This document shows positions 54,347 to 60,882 of a stretch of 64,000 nt of DNA, piece by piece. Source of the stretch: Bryobacteraceae bacterium (GTDB taxonomy: Bacteria; Acidobacteriota; Terriglobia; Bryobacterales; Bryobacteraceae); NCBI GenBank assembly GCA_030041495.1, contig JASHNT010000141.1, positions 186,001 to 250,000 on the forward strand. Reading direction: 5' to 3'. Below the pieces are notes generated by a model. That model made no database searches and was not told the DNA's origin. It saw only the letters and a list, made by a program, of their open reading frames with translations. How positions within the stretch are numbered: position 1 is the stretch's first letter; each line of letters begins with the position of its first letter. The position numbers and the translations under genes were made by a program.

Positions 54347-55537
54347 TTAAGCCCTCTTGCCGAAAATCCCAGACTCTTTCGTCGGAAGCCGGTCGATGGT
54401 CGCCCGCGAGATGCCGAAGTTGGTCTCCAGGATCGACACCGGATTCCCGCCCAGCCAGTTGCTTAGCGAAATCTCCTGATACACGCCGCTGTTGAACAGC
54501 ACCAGGATTTCGGTCTCTTCGTTGCCGAGCTGCTCGATGTAGTGCCCGTATCCTTGTTTGATGAACGCCACCTGGCCGGGCCCGAACTCCTCTTCCTTGG
54601 CGCGTCCGTGCGAGCCGAAAATGCGCACCCGGGAGCGGCCCTTGACGTAGTACTGCCACTCATCGGCGTGCGGGTGCCAATGCATCTCGCGCAGAGCGCC
54701 CGGCTGCAGCGTCATCTTCACCGCGGTGAGCGTGGTCTGCATCGGAAACTCGACCGAAGACACCACGTACTCCGAGCCGCCCGGATAAACGTGCGGCTTG
54801 ACATGATCCAGCCGGTATTTGTGATTGCCTTGCGCCGGTTGAATATCGGCGTTGCGGAAGGGCTCTAGGTTCTGCGGCGGAACGCGCCCCGGACCGATAT
54901 ACAGCTCCTTTTTGGGGAAAGCTCCGAACGCGCTGGTGGGCAGGCCGAGGTTGCGGCTGAGGATTTCCGGCGGCGTGTTGTTGATCCAATCGGTCGCGCT
55001 GAAGGTGCCGAATTCGGAGAAGTGGCCGTTATCGAAAACCAGCAGGAAGTGGCACGGGCCGGGACCCAGGTTCTGCAGCACGTGGCCGTGCCCGCGCGGA
55101 AAATACCAGGTATCGCCGACGCCGAAATCGGCGATGTCGGCTTGACCCTCCGGCGTGATCACGGTAGCCCGGCAGCGGCCTTCCAGCATGTAGGCCCACT
55201 CCGCGGCTAAGGAATGCCAATGCAACTCGCGAATCGCGCCAGGATCGAGACGCATCGACACACCCGCGATGCTCTGCGAAACCGGAAACTCCTCGACCGT
55301 GGCTTCTTTGGCCGAGCCTCCGGGCCCGACCCAATGCGTCTGTTTTTCGAGATCGTACTTGAACTCTTCGAGCGGCTCGACCTTCTTGCCTTCCTGCGCC
55401 GCCGCTTTCTGCGCCGGCAGACCGGTGAGCGCGGCTCCGCCGATCGCGGCCAATGAGGCCGCATTGAACACCCGGCGGCGGGTCCAGCCCTGCTGATTGG
55501 ACGCTTCCTCGATGATCTCTTTTTGTTCGTCCGGCAT
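54347..55537 (-). CDS. Bicupin oxalate decarboxylase-family protein, exported
   Basis: A 396-residue two-domain cupin with Tat-like leader (WTRRRVFNAASLAAIGGAAL). Both manganese sites are complete: HWHSLAAEWAYMLEG near 104 with FPRGHGHVLQNLG, and HWHPHADEWQYYVKG near 284 with IKQGYGHYIEQL. Oxalate decarboxylase converts oxalate to formate and CO2. The lid that is SENST in Bacillus OxdC reads SEFGT here (near 174): the catalytic Glu is kept but the following Asn and Ser are replaced. That could alter the decarboxylase/oxidase balance. ATG 55537 has CAGGAG upstream. Confidence 0.87.
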   Translation of the reverse strand: MPDEQKEIIEEASNQQGWTRRRVFNAASLAAIGGAALTGLPAQKAAAQEGKKVEPLEEFKYDLEKQTHWVGPGGSAKEATVEEFPVSQSIAGVSMRLDPGAIRELHWHSLAAEWAYMLEGRCRATVITPEGQADIADFGVGDTWYFPRGHGHVLQNLGPGPCHFLLVFDNGHFSEFGTFSATDWINNTPPEILSRNLGLPTSAFGAFPKKELYIGPGRVPPQNLEPFRNADIQPAQGNHKYRLDHVKPHVYPGGSEYVVSSVEFPMQTTLTAVKMTLQPGALREMHWHPHADEWQYYVKGRSRVRIFGSHGRAKEEEFGPGQVAFIKQGYGHYIEQLGNEETEILVLFNSGVYQEISLSNWLGGNPVSILETNFGISRATIDRLPTKESGIFGKRA

Positions 55538-55568
55538 TGGAATTCTCCTGAAAAGTAAGTATACAACT

Positions 55569-55629
55569 GTGGGGCAGACCCCTGGTCTTGTGGGGCGGAC
55601 CCCTGGTCCGCGGGCGACCTCCTGGTCAC
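55569..55629. repeat. Three tandem REP hairpins
   Basis: Units of about 20 bases: GTGGGGCAGACCCCTGGTCT at 55569, GTGGGGCGGACCCCTGGTCC at 55590, and a diverged GCGGGCGACCTCCTGGTCAC at 55610. Each holds a small hairpin; the second extends to GCGGACC-CCT-GGTCCGC. They adjoin a RAYT transposase remnant, the usual partner of REP elements. Confidence 0.8.
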
Positions 55630-56041
55630 CCAGCCTCCCTTTGAGCGCAGCCGGCACTAGACCGACGATACTCAGCCGCACGGCGAACCAGACCCGCGCG
55701 CACTGGATTTTCTTCGATGTAGTGGCGAATCCTCTCAAAGTCCCGCTGGTCACGCGTGAGGTGATCGTAGCTCTCCTCCTGCCAGAAGGGCTTTCCAGTG
55801 GATGCCAGCATCCCAGCATCGCATTGGCCAAGAATATCCTCAACCACCATGTCGGCCAAGCTGACTAACGCAGGTAGAAGGGACCGGTTCGGGCCTTGTC
55901 TAGAAGGCGGTCCAGTGCGCCGAAGACTTGTCCGGAAGCCAACCTACCCCCTCGAAATGGCCGATGCGGAGGCAGACTGCCATGGAGACGCCAAGTCAGA
56001 AATACAGGAGGGAGCCGGCCGCAGAGCAAGGGGTCCGGCCA
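55626..56041 (-). pseudogene. RAYT (REP-associated tyrosine transposase) remnant
   Basis: The N-terminal part reads FLTWRLHGSLPPHRPF, then DRLLDKARTGPFYLR to a TAG at 55865. A frameshift leads to VSLADMVVEDILGQCDAG, then the sequence jumps directly to TGKPFWQEESYDHLTRDQRD and HYIEENPVRAGLV. About 60 residues are missing between these, including the HUH-type His pair and probably the catalytic Tyr region. The element is therefore dead, and it overlaps the REP hairpins at its end. Confidence 0.85.
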
Positions 56042-56047
56042 CATCCA

Positions 56048-56103
56048 CTTCACTTGACAAACTAGTGAAGAGGATGCATACTTCACTTGGATGTCTAGTG
56101 AAA
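56048..56103 (+). promoter_or_regulatory. padR promoter with twin operators
   Basis: TTGACA (56054-56059) and CATACT (56077-56082) are 17 bases apart. Two inverted repeats of identical geometry flank them: CTTCACT-N9-AGTGAAG (56048-56070) over the -35, and CTTCACT-N9-AGTGAAA (56081-56103) over the start codon. Their centres are 33 bases apart, about three helical turns. The ATG at 56091 lies inside the second operator and about nine bases past the -10, so the mRNA should be leaderless. Confidence 0.85.
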
Positions 56104-56435
56104 TTGGAAAAATCGCCCTGTTGCAGGGCACTCTGGACCTGATCGTGCTCCGCACGCTCCAGAGCCTGGGACCGCAACATGCCTACGCGATCGCCACGCG
56201 GCTTGAGCAGGTCTCCAATGATTCGCTCCGCCTCAACCAGGGCACGCTATACCCGGCGCTGGTGCGGCTGGAGCAGCAGGGGCGTATAAAGGGAACCTGG
56301 GGCCGGACTGAATCCAGCCGCGAGGCGAAATTCTACGCCATCACCAATGCCGGCGAGCGGGCCCTCGCCGAAGAAACCCGGCGCTGGCGGAGGATGTCCG
56401 GGCTGGTGGAAAAGTTGCTCACCGAAGGAGCCTGA
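56091..56435 (+). CDS. PadR-family transcriptional regulator
   Basis: A 114-residue winged-helix regulator with the PadR core LLQGTLDLIVLRTLQSLGPQ, HAYAIATRLEQ, LNQGTLYPALVRLEQQGRI and the C-terminal helix AEETRRWRRMSGLVEKLL. PadR next to an orphan permease is a standing acidobacterial arrangement, and the permease starts four bases downstream. It probably represses itself and the permease through the twin operators over its own start. Confidence 0.93.
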   Translation: MSSEIGKIALLQGTLDLIVLRTLQSLGPQHAYAIATRLEQVSNDSLRLNQGTLYPALVRLEQQGRIKGTWGRTESSREAKFYAITNAGERALAEETRRWRRMSGLVEKLLTEGA

Positions 56436-56438
56436 ACC

Positions 56439-58139
56439 GTGCGGCGCGCCTGGGCACGATTCCTAAATCTCTTCCGGCTGAATCATGCCGAGCAGGAAAT
56501 GTCGCGCGAAATCGACGCACATCTGGCGCTGCTCCAGGAAAATTTCGAGCAGCGCGGCATGTCGCCCGAAGAGGCCGCGCTCGCGGCTCGACGCGCTTTC
56601 CGTGAGCATGGGGGCATCGAGCAGGTCAAGGAGCTGCATCGCGAGACGCGCTCCTTTGTGTGGATCGAGCAGTTCTTCAAAGACCTGCGCTACGGCTGGA
56701 CCAATCTGCGCCGCAATCCTGGCTTCACATTGACCGCGGTGATCGCGCTGGCCTTGGGTATCGGAACCAACGCAACTGTTTTCGGCATCTACAACGCCAT
56801 CGCGCTCAAGCAGCTTCCCGTGGCCGATCCAGACCGGGTTGTGCGCCTGGAACGCTGGTTCGTCAGCGGCTCCCGCGGAAACATTCAATACAACTTCGCC
56901 TATCCCGAGTACGAATACCTGCGCGATCAGCACAGCGTGTTCTCCTCGGTCGTCGCCGCGGTGTCCGGCGTGCAGGTGTTCTCGGAAATCGGCGAGACCG
57001 ACGCACCGGCGACCGGCTACGCCGTCTCCGCGAACTATTTCCGCGACCTGGGCGTGAAGCCGCTGCTGGGCCGGACGTTTCTCGCCGACGAGGATCGCGT
57101 TCCCGGAGCGAACCCGGTGGTGGTGCTCGATTATCGCTTCTGGCAGGCGAAATATCATGGCGACGCCCGCGCGCTGGGCCAAAGCATCAAGTTGAACGGC
57201 GTCGCCTACACCATCGTCGGCGTGGCCCCGCGCGAATTTACCGGCACGGAGGCGTACTTTCCCACCGCCTACGACTTCTTTGCACCGATCTCGATGCTGG
57301 ATCAGCTCGACCCGACGTTCGGTCCGGCTGTAGATCCGGGTTGGCGCGGCAAGTGGCGCGATTCCTCGGGCCGCCCGGGCATGGAATTGCTCGCGCGCCT
57401 GAAGCCGGGAGTTTCGCGCTCGCAAGCGCAGGCTGCGGCCGATCTGGCGCTGCGGCGATATCTGGCCGGCCAGAAGGAAATTGACCGCACAACCGCGCTC
57501 GCTCTTCAGAAGGCGAATTATTTCGGATCCACGGATGACTGGCGAGTGCAAGTGTCGGTTGCGGGAGTGCTGCTAGTGGTCAGCCTGGTTCTGCTGGTGG
57601 CTTGCGCCAACGTCGCCAACATGCTGCTGGCGACGGGCATCGCGCGGCAGCGTGAAATCGGCATCCGGCTGGCCCTCGGCGCGGGCCGCGGACGCGTGGT
57701 GCGCCAGTTGTTGACCGAAAGCCTGCTGCTGTCGCTGATCGCCGGAGCCGCGGGCATGCTTCTCTCGGTCTGGGCAGGGCGCGTGGTGTGGGTCGCGTTG
57801 ATCAACGTCATTCAAGGCTTCCACGTCACGATGATCGACCTGGATTTGAGCCTCGACGTCCACGCTTTGCTGTACGGCCTCGCTCTGAGCCTTCTGACCG
57901 GACTCCTGTTCGGACTGACTCCGGCGCTGCAGGCCACGCGCTTCGGCCTGCTCACGGCAATCAAGCAGGATACGCCGGATTCGCGGCCCGGACGCTCCAG
58001 GCTGAGAGGCCTGTTGCTGGGAACCCAGGTAACCGTATCGGTAGTCCTGCTGGTGCTGGGCTTGGCCGTAGCGGGAACGGCCTCTAGTTCGCTCAAGGAC
58101 GATCCGGGTTATGATGCGCGGACACCTACGCGGTTATGA
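56439..58139 (+). CDS. Acidobacterial duplicated orphan permease, N-terminal part
   Basis: A 566-residue product. The cytoplasmic leader has MSREIDAHLALLQENFEQRG and a membrane start FTLTAVIALALGIGTNATVF. The first MacB periplasmic domain spans about 110-330, and the first FtsX domain has REIGIRLALGAGRGRVV at about 405. The first transmembrane helix of the second copy follows near 530, and then the frame ends in YDARTPTRL. A one-base change near 58118 would join it to the next frame as TYAVMMNARP. The sum of both parts, 899 residues, is the usual family length, so a frameshift is the likely cause. Confidence 0.85.
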   Translation: MRRAWARFLNLFRLNHAEQEMSREIDAHLALLQENFEQRGMSPEEAALAARRAFREHGGIEQVKELHRETRSFVWIEQFFKDLRYGWTNLRRNPGFTLTAVIALALGIGTNATVFGIYNAIALKQLPVADPDRVVRLERWFVSGSRGNIQYNFAYPEYEYLRDQHSVFSSVVAAVSGVQVFSEIGETDAPATGYAVSANYFRDLGVKPLLGRTFLADEDRVPGANPVVVLDYRFWQAKYHGDARALGQSIKLNGVAYTIVGVAPREFTGTEAYFPTAYDFFAPISMLDQLDPTFGPAVDPGWRGKWRDSSGRPGMELLARLKPGVSRSQAQAAADLALRRYLAGQKEIDRTTALALQKANYFGSTDDWRVQVSVAGVLLVVSLVLLVACANVANMLLATGIARQREIGIRLALGAGRGRVVRQLLTESLLLSLIAGAAGMLLSVWAGRVVWVALINVIQGFHVTMIDLDLSLDVHALLYGLALSLLTGLLFGLTPALQATRFGLLTAIKQDTPDSRPGRSRLRGLLLGTQVTVSVVLLVLGLAVAGTASSSLKDDPGYDARTPTRL

Positions 58140-59137
58140 TGAACGCTCGTCCCGATCAAGCCCTGGCGCTGCGTGAGCGGCTCGAAAACCTGCCGGAACT
58201 GGCCGGCACGGCTATCGGACGCGTGCCCTTCAATGGCACGCAGACCGTGCCCGCCAAGATCGGCAAGCTGCAGATCCCGACGCTAATAACCCCCTCCTCC
58301 GACGGATTCCTGGAAACCCTTGGAATCCCTCTGCTGCGCGGACGCAGCTACACCCGCGAAGAGGCCAAGCGGAACACGCGCACCGCGGTAGTGAGTGAGT
58401 CCACGGCCAGGCAGTTTTGGCCGGGCCAGGACCCGCTCGGCAAAATCATCTCCTTCGATCTCGACTTTCACAACCAGTTCACGGATTTCGAAGTGATCGG
58501 CGTGGCCAAAGACGCGCGCTTCGTGAGCATTTCGGAGGTCGACCCGTTGCACGTATATCTGCCCGCTGCGGAGGTTCCGAATTCAGGAAAACTCGCGTTC
58601 CGCGTGCGGGGGGATCGCAATGCCGCTCTGGCAGCGGTCCGCTCCGCGGTGGGATCGATGGATTCGAGCCTCCTTCCGAGCCTCGATATGGTCAGCCTGG
58701 ACAGCTTCGTCTCCGCCGAGCGCAGTCTCTACCGCGTGCTGCTCTCGGTTTCTGGGATTCTCGCCGTACTGGCGGTAATCCTCGCGGGAGTCGGAGTGTA
58801 CGGAGTGATGGCCTTCCTGGTCAGCCAGCAAACTCGCGAAATTGGAATCCGTGTAGCGCTGGGCGCGACGGCGCGAAGCGTGCTGAAAACCATCGTGGCT
58901 CGCGGCCTGCGGCCGGTGTTTATCGGGATGGCCGTCGGATTCGCGCTTGGTGCGGCCGCCAATGTGATCGAGCAAGCTACCGAGCCGAGCCGCGTCTCGC
59001 TGCTGCTTGCCGTTTTCGGCGATGTGGCTATCTACGCCTGCCTTGCGTTCATGCTGGCGATCGCCGTCCTGGCGAGCGTCATCCCGGCGCGGCGGGCTCT
59101 GCGCGTCGATCCGGCGGTCGCCCTGCGGCATGAGTGA
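58136..59137 (+). CDS. Acidobacterial duplicated orphan permease, C-terminal part
   Basis: A 333-residue product starting MMNARPDQALALRERL in the second periplasmic domain and ending in the second FtsX domain (TREIGIRVALGATARSV, then AVLASVIPARRALRVDPAVA). Its ATG overlaps the previous stop by four bases (ATGA), so it could be expressed by reinitiation, although the break lies inside a domain. Without its leading helix it would begin in the cytoplasm, so a working split protein is doubtful. A sequencing error, a true frameshift or programmed shifting are all possible. Confidence 0.8.
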   Translation: MMNARPDQALALRERLENLPELAGTAIGRVPFNGTQTVPAKIGKLQIPTLITPSSDGFLETLGIPLLRGRSYTREEAKRNTRTAVVSESTARQFWPGQDPLGKIISFDLDFHNQFTDFEVIGVAKDARFVSISEVDPLHVYLPAAEVPNSGKLAFRVRGDRNAALAAVRSAVGSMDSSLLPSLDMVSLDSFVSAERSLYRVLLSVSGILAVLAVILAGVGVYGVMAFLVSQQTREIGIRVALGATARSVLKTIVARGLRPVFIGMAVGFALGAAANVIEQATEPSRVSLLLAVFGDVAIYACLAFMLAIAVLASVIPARRALRVDPAVALRHE

Positions 59138-59191
59138 AACTGCAAAACCTTTGGCCGCGAATGCACGCGAATCAAAGCCTGCGCCTCACTC

Positions 59192-59404
59192 TCACAAATC
59201 TTCCGGGCGTAGTCCTGTGCTCTTGGCAATTTCGGCGAGCATAACGGAGCCGATTTCTTCGCGGTCGTCCCAGGCAAACCGGTATTGCGGCCAACCGTCG
59301 CGGCGCAGCGTTCGATGGGAACCCGAGGTCCGTACAATACGCCAGCCGATGCGTTGAGGAGCGGTGAGAACTCGCCGTGCCTTCGTGGCAGGCCATCGGC
59401 TCAC
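59192..59404 (-). CDS. hicA: HicA-like toxin
   Basis: A 70-residue protein with the HicA core RIGWRIVRTSGSHRTLRRDG including the catalytic His30, followed by MLAEIAKSTGLRPEDL. It cleaves mRNA in known systems. The GTG start overlaps the hicB stop by four bases (GTGA), giving the order hicB-hicA. No inactivating change is visible. Confidence 0.83.
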   Translation of the reverse strand: MSRWPATKARRVLTAPQRIGWRIVRTSGSHRTLRRDGWPQYRFAWDDREEIGSVMLAEIAKSTGLRPEDL

Positions 59405-59610
59405 GCCGCGATGGAAAAGCGCAGAATGTCAGCAGGTGGTTTCATCTCGCCGTGCTCGATCTCTTCCGCGATGACGCGAAGCGCGAGCGCCTTCGCCTTG
59501 TTGGTCGCCTCTTCGGGCGTCGCACGGTAAACACTCACGCCAGGCAGTTCGGGAACGTCGCCAATCCAGCGGCCATCCGTTTCCCGAAGCAGGCGGATAG
59601 TGAGTTGCAT
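59401..59610 (-). CDS. hicB: HicB-like antitoxin
   Basis: A 69-residue protein with DGRWIGDVPELPGVSVYRAT and EEATNKAKALALRVIAEEIE, the compact HicB fold that binds HicA. It lacks the separate DNA-binding helix-turn-helix or ribbon seen in longer HicB proteins, so repression of its own promoter may be weak or absent. It is coupled to hicA by overlap. Confidence 0.85.
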   Translation of the reverse strand: MQLTIRLLRETDGRWIGDVPELPGVSVYRATPEEATNKAKALALRVIAEEIEHGEMKPPADILRFSIAA

Positions 59611-59672
59611 ACCCCTCTATCCTAACTCGGCCGGGAGCGGGTGCCTCATCTGGTCCCTGACATCATCGAGCC

Positions 59673-60143
59673 ATGATCTGCGCTGCGCGCAAAACGACGC
59701 TTGGATTTGCCCAGAGGACCAAGGAGAACCTCGACTTCATCCGAAGTGCTCGGCGATCCGGCCAGCACGTGCACGAGGTGGTGCAAATTGTAAACTCCCT
59801 CCTCGGTTTGGTGATTTTTCCATGGGAAAAGCACTTCTTTGATGCGATCAAGACCGGGAAGCTGAAGGATCTCGAAGCAAAGGACTGGCCGCGGCTGAAG
59901 ACCGCACTCGGAGCCTGTGAAACGCTCGGAGAACTGATATACCACCTGCGGAATGGCGCTGCACACGGGCATATCAAGTTCCTGAGTGACTCACCTCAGC
60001 CGCGGGAGGTCGCCGTCATTGTCCGTGATCGCCCCATGAAACCCAAGAACGGTCCGTTCACTTTCAGAATTGAGCTCACCTCTGAACAGATGGGCACGCT
60101 TTGCGACAAGATCATCGAATCCGTCGACCAGATTGTCAACTGA
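59673..60143 (+). CDS. HEPN-domain protein, possible RNase
   Basis: A 156-residue mainly helical protein. LGELIYHLRNGAAHGHIKFL holds the RxxxxH motif (Arg93, His98) of the HEPN ribonuclease superfamily. HVHEVVQIVNSLLGLVIFPW is the preceding helix. Many HEPN proteins are toxins or defence nucleases, often paired with a nucleotidyltransferase antitoxin; none is adjacent here. It starts at ATG 59673 without a clear Shine-Dalgarno. Its flank is the HicBA pair on the other strand. Confidence 0.72.
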   Translation: MICAARKTTLGFAQRTKENLDFIRSARRSGQHVHEVVQIVNSLLGLVIFPWEKHFFDAIKTGKLKDLEAKDWPRLKTALGACETLGELIYHLRNGAAHGHIKFLSDSPQPREVAVIVRDRPMKPKNGPFTFRIELTSEQMGTLCDKIIESVDQIVN

Positions 60144-60165
60144 GTGCCTGAGGCGTCGAGACGAT

Positions 60166-60882
60166 TTACTTCCGCGCCGTCACGATCCGCGCTGGCTGGA
60201 TGCCGTACCAGATCATGGGTGAGAGCTCGACGCTCTGTGCTCCGGAGGAGCGCAGCACTTCGGCGTAGCCGCTGACGCCCGTGGTATCGAAGATGGCCAG
60301 CCTCCCGCCGGGCTTGAGAACCCGGAAGATCTCGCGCACCATCAGTTCGCGCACGTCGGATTCACCCAGCCCGCGCAGGGCCAGCGCGCTCACCACCACG
60401 TCGTAGTGATTGTCGGGATAAACCAGTTTGGCAGAAACGCCGGTATCGACGCGCAGCTTCTCGGCCACGCCTTCGATCTTGGCGTTCTCCTTGATGGCCT
60501 CGGCTTCCTCGGATTGATCGAGGCCGGTGACGCGGCCGGATTTAAGCCGCTTGGCCGCGCCGATCGCCATCAGCCCGGTCCCGCAGCCGACGTCGAGCAC
60601 CCGTTCCTCACCGGTTAGCTGGAGCGAGTCCAGAATGCGATCGCGAATCTGGAAGCGCGCGGTCTTGCTCGCCTGGATGCTGATCCAGCCCGCAACGAAG
60701 AATCCCAGAGCGATCAGCCCCAGCACGATGAGGATTCGCGCGGACGGGCCCGGATATTGAGCACGGTTGACGACGAACACGATCAGCGCAAATACCAATG
60801 TCCAGCCGCCGCGGCTGAACATGTGCCGCACCATTAGCGGCGAATCGAGACCGTAATCGGGATGGGTCGCGGCGGCAGCCAT
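60166..60882 (-). CDS. Membrane-anchored class I SAM methyltransferase
   Basis: A 238-residue protein. Two membrane helices fill residues about 28-70. The Rossmann domain follows with RVLDVGCGTGLMAIGAA (motif I), VTGLDQSEEA, YDVVVSALALRG and VLKPGGRLAIFDT. The substrate is unknown; a lipid or quinone would fit the anchor. Its ATG directly follows the topA stop, so it is expressed with topA. Confidence 0.86.
   Translation of the reverse strand: MAAAATHPDYGLDSPLMVRHMFSRGGWTLVFALIVFVVNRAQYPGPSARILIVLGLIALGFFVAGWISIQASKTARFQIRDRILDSLQLTGEERVLDVGCGTGLMAIGAAKRLKSGRVTGLDQSEEAEAIKENAKIEGVAEKLRVDTGVSAKLVYPDNHYDVVVSALALRGLGESDVRELMVREIFRVLKPGGRLAIFDTTGVSGYAEVLRSSGAQSVELSPMIWYGIQPARIVTARK

Noticed and set aside
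55626-56041. Active insertion sequence
   Set aside because: The RAYT coding region has a frameshift and lacks its central catalytic segment.
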